64,000 nucleotides of DNA from Gordionus sp. m RMFG-2023 (Eukaryota; Nematomorpha; Gordioida; Chordodea; Parachordodidae). Below, in pieces: positions 22,311 to 34,205 of the stretch. The notes under the pieces were generated by a model, which saw nothing but the letters and a program-made list of their open reading frames with translations, was not told the DNA's origin and did no database searches. The first letter of the stretch is position 1. Every line of letters starts with the position of its first letter. Location: NCBI RefSeq assembly GCF_954871325.1, contig NC_088775.1, positions 2,031,473 through 2,095,472 of the forward strand, read 5' to 3'. Made by a program: the position numbers and the translations under genes.

Positions 22311-24209
22311 ATGGGAATAAGAAAACCTAAATCTGATATATTTAAAAGATGCTTTCGCTGCCAAAGTTTTGGACATCAAATAAAAGATTGCAATATTCCG
22401 ACCCATGTGTTACAAAATCGGGAACGTGAAGATCATCTTAGTGAAACAGATGAAGTTACGGGAACCAGTTATTTTTGTGGAAAAAATAATAGGATACAGC
22501 CGGAGGTAGCGTATCAAAATTATAATAAAATAAATGAGATAGAATCCAGATTTAAACCATATGGAAATAGGCAGTGGCCGCCTTGTAGTTATGATGGAAT
22601 GATAAAAAGAAAATAATATTTGATATCTTCAGAAATGTCTGGAGATTTTACCATAACTTTAGGAATTAAATTTTCGATATTTGTATTTTTTATATCATTT
22701 TCTCTATTTTCAAGAGATGTCAATCAGATCATTATTCTTTTGGAAATAATATGTTTTTATTGTAAAGGTAATGTTTTAGGAGTATGTGATTTTTTAATAT
22801 GAAATGAGTCGGAGATTTTATTAAATGAATTGTATCTTATAAGTGGAATTTGAATTATTTGATATCGACTTTTATGATTATACTGTTGGAATTTATTAGA
22901 TGAATAATAAAGTGAAAAATATTTTAATGGTACCGACCGACCAGGATTCGTGAATAGGGAAAAATAAGAAAATTTAAAAAATAGTGAATATTTTGTGAAT
23001 AGAATTTTAGATATTATAAAAGAAAAACAATTTATAGGACCGGGTTCCTCAATATAATAGTGGATTTTGGATATATAAAGGTAAGAAATTTTTTTTTTGT
23101 ATTATAAATTACACAACGCAATAGTAAGATTTTTTGGATTAAAATTAGAAATATATAAGATAAAATTTTAAATTTTGGGTGATTAATGAAAAAATGGCTT
23201 TTTATTTTAATGATAATTATAATAAGCATAATATTAATAAAATGTCAAATTTTAAGAGTAATTTTAATAAAATATTTAATTCAAACTTTAATAAAGTGGA
23301 TATGACCAATAATGTCATTACTGCAGTAATTTTTTTTGTGTTTTATGTAATCTTAATTATAATGAAACAAGTAATATGGAAAATAAAAAGAAGACCTCTT
23401 AAAAATAGAGAAAATGATATAAAAAATACAAATATCGAAAATTTAATTTCCTAAAGTTTTGGTGAAATCTTCAGACATTTCTGAAGATATCAAAAAGAGT
23501 TTACATTTAATTTTGTTAGAATTAAAAAATTAAAATGGTAAAAAAAATGTTGAAGAAAAATATGAGAAAATATTAGATACGGGTGAAGTATTTAATTTAA
23601 TCAAAATATTGACATATCGGAGGATATAAATAAAAAATTAAATTCAATAGTTATAGAATTTAAAAAGCAAATTTCTGAGGTTTTAATCGAGAAACCAGTA
23701 GAAATTTTGAAAATAAAACAGATAATACTTTGAGACAAAGTACCGAGGAATCTCTAATTTTAAGTGAAATTAGAGAAATGAGAGAAAATATGAAAAATTT
23801 GTCCAGAGAAGTTTCCAACTTAAAAATCAAAAGTAATAATGTGTTTGAAAGTTGTGAACTTTGTGGAAGAAAGGGACATATAGGTAAAAATTGTTATTCA
23901 AGAGACCGAAAAACTAATAAGAATGTGACTGCAAAACCAAGTGAAAAAAATGACATAGTATGTCATAGATGTGGTTTTGTAGGACATATAAAAAGAAATT
24001 GCATGGTAAAAGAAGCCAATTTCAAAAGTGGATTTCCGCAACGAACATCGGTAGTGAATCCAGTGGCTCGAAGTATACAAAATCCTCAGATTATAAATGT
24101 GGATGAGATTAAAAATTATAATACAGATCATGATAGAATGTGTTTCAAATGTGAAGAAATGGGACACATTGCCATACATTGTATCCAAAGTGTGAGTGTG
24201 CCACAGTGA
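22311..24209 (+). mobile_element. Gag-like zinc-knuckle fossil, broken
   Basis: The region holds pieces with CCHC zinc knuckles: one near 22350 (CFRCQSFGHQIKDC) and three in 23855-24180 (CELCGRKGHIGKNC, CHRCGFVGHIKRNC, CFKCEEMGHIAIHC). Tandem CCHC knuckles are typical of the nucleocapsid part of retroelement gag proteins; a host CNBP-like gene is the main alternative. I see no protease, reverse transcriptase, integrase or terminal repeats, so the family cannot be fixed. It is clearly broken, with several interruptions, and moderately old. An internal inverted duplication of about 100 bp is listed separately. A stretch between the knuckle parts could encode one membrane segment (VITAVIFFVFYVILIIM); its relation to the rest is unclear. 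Confidence 0.55.
22618..22722. repeat. Inverted repeat, left arm (partner 23392-23502)
   Basis: TTTGATATCTTCAGAAATGT at 22618 is the inverse of ACATTTCTGAAGATATCAAA near 23476-23495. The match continues for about 100 bp with few mismatches, through TTTTCGATATTTGTATTTTT and its partner. The spacer is about 670 bp. It lies inside the zinc-knuckle fossil. Confidence 0.85.
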
Positions 24210-24339
24210 CTATATGATTTGAAAAAGAATCATATAAAAATAGAAAAATTATATTTAGAGAATAATAAATATTTTTAATATATAGTTTTATTAAAAAAAT
24301 TTTAGATACATATAATAAAATAGATAATCATGCGGCGCC

Positions 24340-24538
24340 ATTTTTATATTTCATAATACTTTACTACAAATATAATTTTATTTTTGATAAATTTCTCTTT
24401 ATTTTTCAAATTCATTAAAAAAATCCCAAAGTCAAATTTTTCGTTAGTGTGTGATTTTTTATATGAATTTGAAAAATAAAGAGAAATTTATCAAAAATAA
24501 AATTATATTTGTAGTAAAGTATTATGAAATATAAAAAT
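24340..24538. repeat. Perfect 76-bp inverted repeat (hairpin) with 47-bp spacer
   Basis: Arms 24340-24415 and 24463-24538 are exact reverse complements over all 76 positions (left arm begins ATTTTTATATTTCATAATAC and ends CAAATTCAT). The perfection over an AT-rich 76-bp arm implies a recent origin or active homogenisation. There is no coding sequence. It could be a foldback MITE or a product of template switching; I see no clear target duplication. Confidence 0.95.
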
Positions 24539-24793
24539 TAAGATTATAGGCTATTCCAAATATAGATACTTAATTGAAGAAGCATTTTTAATTTCTACGT
24601 AATTGTACGTCCTAATACTCATTTTGTTGAACATTTTTAAAAAATTTTAAAAACTCCAAATTAAAACTTATAAAAGATTTAATCAATAATTTTATTAAAA
24701 ATATTTTCACAGTTTTAAATGTTTTAAAGTGAGCTAATTGCAATTATCACTAGTGTTTAAACGGTTCGTTTTGAGCGGATTTTTTAAGGTTAA

Positions 24794-25154
24794 TGATGCC
24801 TACTACCAAGTGAATGAATGAAAATATTCTAAATACCGACCAAAATTTATTAAAATGTAATAAGACCCTATAACGGAATCACGTGGTCAAGTCCGGCCTT
24901 CTATATAAAATCCCCCCCCAAGGATGGAACCACCAAGTTAGATTAAGAAAAAAAACATGACCATTCCCGGGATTCGAACCCGCGACCATGGGATCAGTAA
25001 GTGAAGCTCTTGCCTACTAGGCCATAGCGGCTTTCCAAAAATCACGATTTTTCAAATATATATTATAAATATATTTGGTAGTGCCTATCCAAACGAAATA
25101 AAAACAAAATTCAAATTTGATAGGTAGTACCTTAAGGTAGTATAGTAAGCATCA
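24794..25154. mobile_element. 361-bp insert bounded by TTAA
   Basis: TTAA at 24790-24793 is repeated at 25155-25158. The insert ends are TGATGCCTACTACC and the complement of TAGTAAGCATCA, a short imperfect inverted repeat. A TTAA duplication fits a piggyBac-like MITE, but four bases in AT-rich DNA are weak evidence. No coding capacity. Confidence 0.45.
24962..25035 (-). repeat. tRNA-derived SINE-like segment
   Basis: On the minus strand an A-box-like TGGCCTAGTAGG (25024-25013) and a perfect B box GGTTCGAATCC (24980-24970) have tRNA-like spacing, with AGGCAAGAGCTTCACTTACT between them. The acceptor ends do not pair and the anticodon arm is poor, so this is not a functional tRNA. A relative with the phrase GGCAAGAGCTTCGCTTAC lies at 54553-54626. 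Confidence 0.65.
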
Positions 25155-25533
25155 TTAACTATTTTTCAACGACTAACTCAATATTTCATCCCAGAATAAT
25201 ATTAAGCAGGCCCTGAAGATTTTGTAGATGGAACAAAAGGTTTGGACATCTATCAGCGGAATATCGAAGCTTAGGCAAAATCTTTCTGGCTAAAATATCG
25301 AATTAGCCCTTTTTAAAAATCTACTCAAAATGAGCGGCTTAACAACACTAATTTGTTACCAAAAATCACTATTAAAATAAATTACAAAAAATTTTTCAAC
25401 AAAACAAAATTTTACCTCCCCTTTTTTATATTTTCTAATGGTCCATGATAGTATATTTTTTTATAATTTCACTGCGGCAAGTTTTTCCCAAATACCTTAG
25501 TAAGTTCTTCATAACAATTTAGAAGGTCTCTTG

Positions 25534-25709
25534 TAGTGTTGCAAAATGGATTAATTTGAGCCGATAAACGGCTAACTCAATATTTTATCCAGAAAAAATG
25601 CAAGCCTAAAGATTGTGCTCATGAATGGCACAAAAGATTGAACATCTATTGGCCAAATCTCGACGCTTAAGCAATATTTTCCTGGCAATAGAGCCGCTTA
25701 TCAACACTG
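25534..25709. mobile_element. 176-bp hAT-type MITE (family B), intact ends
   Basis: Bounded by the perfect 8-bp duplication GTCTCTTG at 25526-25533 and 25710-25717. Ends are TAGTGTTGCAAAATGG and GAGCCGCTTATCAACACTG. This copy fixes the boundaries for the whole family B. No coding capacity. Confidence 0.85.
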
Positions 25710-26029
25710 GTCTCTTGGTAATTGGTTTAATATATGAAATTTAGGATTATGATTGAATAGATTACATTTTGGATATTATTCCGTCCAAATCAATAACAAC
25801 GATTTTGCGCGATTAACTACGATGATCGCGGATTAATGATATCGAGCTTAAACTAGAATGATCATGACTGACCAATGATGCGATGAATAAATCAAGCTAC
25901 GCACACCGTTAAATGATAATAATGACAACTATTACGTATGGTTAAGAAAAAAATACGCAACTTCCTGGAACGAAAAAAATTAAGAAAATTCAATAAAAAT
26001 AAATAATAATAAGATTATATATATCATAT

Positions 26030-26375
26030 GGGGATCCGGAAACTCTTGATTTTAAATTCTTTACCGAGGAAGATTAAATAAAATTTTAAAATCTGATTTA
26101 ACCGGAAATACATTCCTAGCATATCTAGAGTATCTACCCTATAAATTTCAGCCAATTTCAGCCAAATTCATTTTAGTATATTTTTTTACATGAAAAATCC
26201 ATATAAAAATTGATATAAATTAGAAGTAGTTTCTAAAGTTCATGGCAAAATTGTTTGAAATTTTACAGTTTGGACATTCTACACATGCTAGATCCATTTC
26301 CGGTTAAATCGGATTTTGAAATTTTTTAGATCGCCCTCGGTAAAGGATTTAAGATCAAGAGATTCCGAATCTCCA
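26030..26375. mobile_element. Palindromic foldback repeat (family F), second copy
   Basis: Arms include ATTCTTTACCGAGGAAGATT, TAACCGGAAATACATTCCTA and, inverted, CATTTCCGGTTAAATCGGAT and CCCTCGGTAAAGGATTTAAG. The centre has CAGCCAATTTCAGCCAAATT. A poly-G run follows at 26389-26401. Confidence 0.7.
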
Positions 26376-26589
26376 AGAGCGGTAGGGTGGGGGGGGGGGG
26401 GTTGTATCTGTCTATTTGTTATTAACATATGTTGACGTTTTTCAATATTTTTTTCGGGGAGAAAAGATTATTGATTTTGGAATTATGTGAATCTTTTTGT
26501 TTATGAAAAAAAAGATATTTAATGTCATGAAATTTTATACGGTGTAATCTTGAGAATAATTATTATGATTGCGTTTGTTTTGTGTCAAT

Positions 26590-26906
26590 CAATGACATGT
26601 ATAATACCTAGACTGACGACTCATTCATTAAAATGCATTTTTAAGCATCGTTAAAAGCAAGTCAGCTGGACCCACCATTTTGGTAACACGTATAAAAATT
26701 ATTCTCATGTTGAAAACTACTATTAAAATAATAACTTGCTTCCTTATTATCTCGATGATCCAATAAATTCTTCGATAAAGTTTGCATCAGTTATAGGAAT
26801 AAATTAGACTTCTCGTTTAAAATTTTAATAATGATTAGTGTAACCAAGATGGCGTCTCCAGCTGATTCGCATTGATGTACACTTTTAATGAATGAATCGT
26901 CAGTCT
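26590..26906. mobile_element. Inverted-repeat MITE (family E), interrupted at its right end
   Basis: The left end GACATGTATAATACCTAGAC and GACGACTCATTCATTAAAAT pair with the right part CACTTTTAATGAATGAATCG ending CAGTCTA. The missing outer right end (ATTATATATGTC) reappears at 27501-27512, beyond the MULE derivative at 26907-27495. The MULE derivative therefore inserted into this MITE's terminal repeat. Confidence 0.7.
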
Positions 26907-27495
26907 AAAAAAAAACCCCCGGAAAAAACCCTTGGAAAAAACCCCCGGAAAAAAACCTCCAGGAAATAAAACCCCCAGGAAAAAAACCCCTTGGGATTAT
27001 TTTTATACACTCTCATATTTAAGTATATTCTAGCAATAATTTATATTGAATTGGTATTTAGACAATTGCAAGTTAATAATTTGTTAAATGATAGATCATT
27101 CATGCTTCCTCCACCCCCACCTCCTCCTACTGTCATGGGCCTTGTTGGAGTTGGTGTGCCTCCTATGAATAATGCACCATCCAAATTTACCCCCCCAATA
27201 TGATGGGTTATTTATATTTACTATTGATACTTAAATCGTTATGTATATATTCTAAATTATTAGAAGTAACTGCTTGCATATATAGGCCAATCCAAACAGA
27301 GTTTTTTAAAATACAAATATATTTAAGCAGATAATCAATTTTTAGAAATACGTCTGTATAAAACTTGATTGGTTGTTAGCAGCCAGTATATAAAGAAATA
27401 GAAACTTAATTCATTGCATATTTAAAAGATGAATATTGAAATAAATTCGCGATTTATTTTCCTGGGGTTTTTTTTCCTGGGGTTTTTTTTCCGGG
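26907..27495. mobile_element. Non-autonomous MULE derivative, about 0.59 kb
   Basis: The ends are built from tandem CCCCGGAAAAAA-type subrepeats: AACCCCCGGAAAAAACCC on the left and, inverted, TTTTCCTGGGGTTTTTTTTC on the right. The first 100 bp inside (TACACTCTCATATTTAAGTA, GAATTGGTATTTAGACAATT) are the reverse complement of 42885-42950 in the transposase-bearing element at 40694-42989, so this is an internally deleted relative. A Pro-run open frame across the middle is not called as a gene. Confidence 0.75.
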
Positions 27496-27604
27496 ATTCG
27501 TATTATATATGTCTTTGGTGACAATAAAGAAAATTATAGAAAATATACAATTTTGAATTTATGATGATTATTTAATGTTTCGATTATACACAAATATTCT
27601 AATT

Positions 27605-27925
27605 TCAAATCAGTTACTAAAGGGCGATTTTTGGAATTTTAAATATCTGATTTTACAGGAATTGTATTCTAGCATGTGTAGAGTATTTACACTATAAATT
27701 TCACAAACAATTTTGCCATAAACTTTAGAACTACATCTAATTTATACTAATTTTTTTTATGGACTTTTCATATAAATTAAAAAAAAATACTAAAATTTTG
27801 TTGGCTGAAATTGTCTGAAATTTAAGGTCTACACATGCAGGAATACAATTCTTGTAAAATCAGATTTTCAAAATCCAAAAATCGCCCTTATTAAATGATT
27901 TATAACTGAGAGAATCCGAATACTC
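27605..27925. mobile_element. Palindromic foldback repeat (family F), third copy
   Basis: Arms AAAGGGCGATTTTTGGAATT / CCAAAAATCGCCCTTATTAA and TCTAGCATGTGTAGAGTATT / GGTCTACACATGCAGGAATA, with a central GCTGAAATTGTCTGAAATTT. The sequence is diverged from the other two copies. Confidence 0.7.
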
Positions 27926-28500
27926 ATAAGACATATATATTAACAGTATAAATTTATAAAATAATGAAAAATTCGATTTGTTTTAATGACGCGCCATAAC
28001 ATTTGGAATTAATTGAATTAATACAAATAATCTCTTGATAAGATGTGTTCCCTTTATGCATAATTTCGTTAACAATTTTTCTTGACTACGTTTTGACACT
28101 ATCAATTCGATCAGTCGCTCTTACAGAATATACAAAAGTTGTTTTATCTCTGTTATCAAAAATTTTATAATTTAAATGATCATTTAATGTTGATTTAGGT
28201 TTGAATTCATTTCAAAAATTTTAGTAATTTATGACTTTATTCTAAAATTACCACTCCAAAGGCAGTATCATATCATATTCACTGCACTGGAGACGCCTCT
28301 GTGAGGTGGTGGAGTGCCCACTTAATTGTGGGATGTCTCCCAGTAATTAACCCTATGTCAGGGTCCAAAGGCAGTATTTAAGGAATCAATATTTCAAAAT
28401 CACTCGATAAACACATATTATCGTTGCGATTAGCTTTTGCGACTCAAGTCACGTGAATGCGATATGATATTTACTGTATTTTGTACTTATCGAGATAATC
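27926..28500. other. Non-coding interval
   Basis: No gene and no complete repeat. 28270-28370 is a GC-richer island (GGAGACGCCTCTGTGAGGTG) with no recognisable function. 27980-28080 resembles the ATTTGTTTAAATGACACACC block of dispersed repeat family G. Confidence 0.35.
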
Positions 28501-31500
28501 GTTACACTATGAATTCAAGGTTAACCTTGATACAATTTTGGCTCATTCAGTTCTTAAAACTCATATAAAATTAAAATATTTCCGCAAAACTTCCTTCTCT
28601 GATTTAGAGAGAGATATCCCTATTATAACAAATAATTAATTTAAATATATATTAAAAAATTTTAATAATAATAAAACGCCAGCTTACGGATTAATCTTCA
28701 TGAAAATTAGATTTTAATTTTATTTGTTTGAAATTTTATTTATTTTAACCAAATATTATTTTTATACGAAACAAAATTTTGAAATATTTATTTTCTCATT
28801 AATAAATTAATTTATAATTGATAATATAATAAACAATAGTAAATTCCATTTGTTTAAATGACACACCATAATTCAGTAATCAATTGAATTTTATAAATAA
28901 TTTCGTTGATATCGCAGATTTTAAGTTAGTTCAAACAAAATGTCATAAATTGAAATTTTATATGGTATGTTTGTAATTTTAAACGTATACATTAAATTTT
29001 TTTTTACCTTTATGTAAGTTGGAATTTATTTTGAGTATCTGTAAACTTCCCATTACAAACAAAATGCAAGTCTCAAAAAAAAAGATTAACCGGAAGTGTC
29101 TTTTTTGCCGGGAACCGAAGCACCGTGACGAAACGCGGTATATTAGTATCTTTGTACAATTTGAATACTTCACAAAAATAAGATGAGTTATTAATACAAA
29201 AATAAGGAACGAATTAATACTAATGTTTTAAAGGTATAATCGCCATTTTTTTTTATATGTCTCATGGAAAATTGATTACGTAATTGTTTCTAAGTTGGAT
29301 AAGGGTAACAAAGTTTCCCCTCCATTAAAAACAAACATTATTTTTAGCCTCCATTTTCTAGAAAAAAAACTTAAAGTTCCGCGTGATTGACATATCTCAA
29401 AGGGAAGAGAGTACGATTTGTTTAACACAATGGGTCATTTTAGAAGATTTTTTTTTCATTTTGTTTTAGGCAATATCAACTGGATTCGAATGAAACATAC
29501 CAGCTGACATCGGGTCATTTATCTGATTGGCAGGTAGTTTCGGTATTCTAGTCCCCTTTAGATCACGGTTTAATTAAAATATTTTTTTTAGACTTATAAG
29601 TTATAACGCGTTGTAATTCAAGAATTTATTATTTCTTGGAACAAGAAAAAAAATAATATGGTATAGTATAAAAATGTTGGAGGCTGAACTTTTTTTTGTT
29701 ATTTAATAATTTGAATTTTCCTAATTTTGTTAGGTAGGGGTAAGAGAGAGTAGGAAGGAATATCGTTATTGGCTTAGGATAGTGTAGAGGTGATTTGTTC
29801 CATGAATGTACCAAATAGAATGTTTTCTCGTGATACATATAATGTCGTTTTGACTCAATTTTATTTCTTAAGATGAAATATCATGAATGAATGGTATATA
29901 GTTTATATATCGATGATGAATTTAGTGGACGAAACATGTGTATTTTTTTTATACCTCGCTTGGGTTTTTATAAAAAAAAAATATCCGGGTTGTATATTAA
30001 AACCGAATATTTTAAAATTGCCTTTATTAGCTATAAAAATTAAAAATTAATGTAATATAAGTCAAATAATAGGTCCTACCGCAAAACTCTTCAAAAATTA
30101 AGCGGATAGATGGAATGATCCACTACTCATTTTCCTTAACACTGATACAATTATGGGCTCATTCAGTTCTTGCAGACCTATATAAAATTAAAATATTTCC
30201 GTACAACTTCTTTCGATATGGAAAAAAAAATTTCCTATTACAAATAATTATTATTTGTAAATAAAAATCCATATAAAAAAATTTTTTTTTTAGTAATAAT
30301 AATAATAAAATGCCAGCTTGCGGATTAATATTCATGTAATTTTAGTCTCAAATATATTGTTTTTATTGAAATTTTATTTATTCTAATTTCAAAATTTGTG
30401 ATTTCAATTAATTAATTAATTAATTTTTTTTACTTGACATTGGGTTTCCCTTTTTTCTTCTTTTTTTTCCTTTAATTTTTACTAGACCTTAAAAAAAATT
30501 TTATATTTAAAATTGAAATTTTTTTTTTTAAAACTTAAAATTTAACAATCACCTCTTTAACTTAAACGTCCGACACACACGGGTAAACTAATATCTCTAT
30601 TAATTGGATTTAATTAATAATTTTTTATTTGACACAATGACATATATAATAACTAGACTGACGATTCATTTATTAAAAGTGTAAAATTAATGCAAATCAG
30701 CTGGATACGCCATCATGGTTACCCTGACCTGGCATGATTTTATTTTAATATAGAAATTAATTTTGTATAAGTTACTCAAAAATAAAAGCGATATGTTATA
30801 TGGCGTCTATTTCTTTCTATAAATAAAATCAAATATTTTTATTTTATCATAAAAAATATCAATATATTATTGATATGTCTAAATATATTTTGAAAAAATT
30901 TCCAAGGCCCGACCCGGCCCAAATTTTTTTTAGAAATATTAGGCTGAACCCGAACCCGATGGGCCTACTTTGGCAGATCTCTACTATAAATGTAACAATA
31001 AAATGTTTTCTCATGCTGCATAATTCATCGTTATGGCCGATTGTATAATGTCGTTTTTACTCTATTTTATTTGTTAGATGTGAAATATCATGATTGAGTA
31101 ATGGAATATAGTTTTTACACCTAGGCGAAATTTAGTGAACGAAACATGTGTATTTTTTTTTATACCTCGCTAGTGTTTTTTCAAAATAATATAAGAATAG
31201 TATACGAATATTTTAAATCGCTCTTATTAGCTATAAAAATTATAAATAAAAGTAATATTAGTCAAATGAAAGGTCTTACCGCAAAAATAATTAATGGGAT
31301 AGATGGATTGATCCACTACTCATGTTCCTTAAACACTGATACAATTTTGGCTCATTCAGTTCTTGCAGACTCATATAAAATTAAAATATTTCCTTACAAC
31401 TCTTCTATTCATATAGAAAGAAGTTTCCTATTTTCCAACAAATAATTAATTTAAAATATTATTATTTGTAAATAAGATCAAATATAAATTTTTTTTTCGG

Positions 31501-31560
31501 TAATAATAAAACGCCAGCTTGAGTATTAATATTTATAAAATTAGGTTTTAAATAATAATT
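28500..31560. repeat. Cluster of dispersed repeat family G copies
   Basis: Partial copies at 28510-28920, 29930-30370 and 31030-31560 share, in order: a TGTGTATTTTTTTTATACCTCGC block, a TTATTAGCTATAAAAATTA block, GATGGATTGATCCACTACTC, TGATACAATTTTGGCTCATT, ATATTTCCGTACAAC, ACGCCAGCTTGCGGATTAAT, and then AATGACACACCATAATT. The full unit is likely over 1 kb. It has no coding capacity that I can see and no obvious termini. GC-rich words near 30905-30970 and a family E end at 30635-30730 interrupt it. Confidence 0.65.
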
Positions 31561-32949
31561 TGATTGAAATTCTATTTATTCTAATTGTTGTATGATACAA
31601 CTTACCTTATGTATTTGAAGTGGTGTTATCAATTACATTTACGTTTAATATGTTATGCTAGTTTGACTCCTCCCCACTCCCCTCCCAATTTATTTGATTT
31701 GTTTGTATATTAATAATTGTTATTTAACTATTTCTTCCAAATATCTTCTTCTAAATTTTTGATAATATATGTATCATACATACCTCGTTATACAAATGTT
31801 TAATACTTGTTATTATATTTTTGTCAATACTTTCCCCAATTTCTTTTTTGATTTTCTCTCAAAGTTATTTTATTACCATTTGTATTGTCAATTCTTATTT
31901 TTTTATATATTTATTTTTTTTTTGTAAGTGGTGCATTTGTTGTATGATAACAACTTACATTATGTATTTAAAGTGGTGTTTTCAATTACATTTACGTTTA
32001 ATATTACTTTTTGACAAATGTTTCACTTAAAGCGAAAAGAAGATATATTTAGATTGTAATAATATATTAAAGGTTGTTAATTGTATAACGTCATTAAAAA
32101 CAATTGAATTACGGATATAAAAAGAGTTGATTTTTTTATGTCAAATATACAGATAAATTTATCCGTTTTGAATCATTCTTGATATATTCGTTAAATAAAG
32201 ATGTTATTTTCTCCTATTATTATCACAACCTTCTTATACTTCGTTGTTAAAATCAAGCCATCCTGTTATTCCCTATGTTAAGATCAAGACATCACGCCCG
32301 TTTGTTCAATACTAATCAAATATTATTTTATTCGAACATTTTAAAAAATTTATAAAAGTAAATAAATTAATAATACTTGATAATATATATTAATAAAATA
32401 AACAAAAATTTCGATTTGTTTAAATGACACACCATAATTTTAGGAATCAATAGATCACCATAAATAATTTCTAGATATACCAATATATTTACATAATGTA
32501 ACATTTTTTCCCAATAAGGTTGTTTTAATTACCTTCATTTGTGATCGTATGTTAAAACAATCTGGGAAAAAATAATATATAAACAAATTAATTTAGACAA
32601 ACCAACTGCAGTGTTGTGATGATTTAATTAAACATGTTGAAAAAATTAAATTAAAACACATCCTTATAAAAAAAATTTTGTTTGCAGTTATAATTAAAAT
32701 AACGGTATAAAAGAATTTTCAATAATGCTTTTGTCTATATTTTAATTATTTTTGCTAATAAAATATTTTTATATGGATTGTTTTTAATTTAATCGTTGTT
32801 ATGGTGACCAGAGGATTGTGTATAAATAGAAATTTAATTTTATTAAAAAATATCACAAAATTACGATCTTTCTTATGGTCTAATAAAATTATCTATATAT
32901 ATTATATTTTTAAATTAGGAGTTAATTATTTAATACATAAAATTATTTA
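31561..32949. other. Repeat-derived non-coding interval
   Basis: Contains a direct repeat (TGTATGATACAACTTACCTT near 31588; TGTATGATAACAACTTACAT near 31938; each followed by AAGTGGTGTT and CAATTACATTTACGTTTAAT) and a further family G segment at 32330-32600. Short open frames here are low-complexity and not called. Confidence 0.5.
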
Positions 32950-33076
32950 GGCTGCATTCAAAATGAAGACGGATCAGTTTTTAAGACGGAAATCGGAACG
33001 GAAGCACTTTGAACATATATATCATTTTTAATGAGATTGACTTTTGACGGAACGGATGTAAAAAACGAAATGCAGC
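32950..33076. mobile_element. 127-bp MITE with TTA target duplication (Harbinger-like)
   Basis: Ends GGCTGCATTCAAAATGAAG and GTAAAAAACGAAATGCAGCC, with TTA at 32947-32949 and 33077-33079. A 3-bp TTA/TAA duplication and GG-starting ends suggest the PIF/Harbinger group. A hAT assignment is possible if the duplication is chance. No coding capacity. Confidence 0.6.
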
Positions 33077-33149
33077 CTTAATAAAATACAGTGAATGAAT
33101 GAAATAATTTACAATTTATGCTATAAAACACTTTAGTAATATATATAAA

Positions 33150-34205
33150 TATTTAGTGAACGAAACATGCTTTATTTTATACCTCGCTCGGGTTTTTTAA
33201 AAAAATACCCAGATATTTTGAATAGCCATTATTAGTTATAAAAATTAAAAATAAATATAATAATAGTCAAATAATAGGTCTCACCGCCCAAACTCTTCAA
33301 AAATGAGGGGAAAGGTGGATGATTGATCCACTACTCATCTTCCTTAACACTGATACAATTATGGCTCATTCAGTTCTTGCAAACTCACATAAAATTATAA
33401 TATTTCAGTAAAACTTTTTTCGATATAGAGAGAAGTTTACTATTTTGTAACGAATAATTAATTTAAAATATTTATTATTTTTGTAAATATGTAATAAATA
33501 TAAATTTTTGTTTTAATAATAATTTCTTGAATTGCAACGCGTTGTAAGGTACTAAAATCTCAAACTCATACGCTTAAATGTATTTTAACAAGTTTGTATA
33601 TTAACCAATTATTATTTCCTTGATCGTCAGCTCTAGTTCTAATACATTAGTTTATATAAATGATCATGATGGATATCTTTCAGACAGAGAGCACTGTAAA
33701 ACACGTGGTGGTGGTTCTAGGAATATGTAGATGCGTCTTTAAATTTCATTAAACAGCTAATGATGGCAATCTTAGTCGACCTATATAGTCAGAATCTGTA
33801 TATAATTGAATCATTTTCTATTTAAGTCATCAAACGATATCAGAATCAATGGCATAGTGGAGGAGTGTTTTATAAGTTAAAACTGTGGAAAAATATGCAT
33901 TCATATGTAAATGAAAAAAATATATAATATAAAACTACCTGCTATATAATCAGATAAATGACCCGAGGACAGATGATATGTTTTATTCGAATCCAGTTGT
34001 CATTGCCGGACAAATAAAAATAAATCCTCTAAATTAACACAGTATATTATGCTAATTCCCTTAAGAAATATGTCAAGCGGAACTGTAAGTTTTTTTTTAT
34101 TAGAAAATGGGGGTTTTAAAAATAATTCTTGTTTTTTGGGTTATATCCCACTTCTATTTTTAACGTACAGAAAAATATATATTATAAAAGAAACAATTAC
34201 GTAAC
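33150..34205. repeat. Further family G copy and a segment inverted relative to 29.3-29.6 kb
   Basis: 33155-33500 is a family G copy (ACCTCGCTCGGGTTTTTTAA, CAATTATGGCTCATTCAGTT). 33705-33880 (GTGGTTCTAGGAATATGTAG ... AGTCGACCTATATAGTCAGA) belongs to a dispersed unit repeated at 51340-51510, 51650-51840 and 56095-56260. 33940-34200 is the approximate reverse complement of 29270-29545, sharing TTCGAATCCAGTTG and ATGTCAAGCGGAACT-type words. Confidence 0.6.

Larger units (their letters stand above)
24751..25350. mobile_element. hAT-type MITE (family B) with nested insertions
   Basis: Left end TAGTGTTTAAACGGTTCGTT; right end GAGCGGCTTAACAACACTA. The body matches the family B consensus (ACTAACTCAATATTTCATCC, GATTTTGTAGATGGAACAAA) but is split by a 361-bp insert at 24794-25154, which itself carries a tRNA-like segment. 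This gives three levels of nesting. Confidence 0.7.

Noticed and set aside
26991-27203. Open frame with a poly-Pro stretch resembling a formin-type or signalling segment
   Set aside because: It lies inside a deleted MULE copy, starts in its terminal region, and has no domain beyond the Pro run.
31821-32030. 69-aa hydrophobic open frame resembling a membrane protein
   Set aside because: Composition follows the T-rich DNA; it overlaps a direct repeat and has no conserved pattern.
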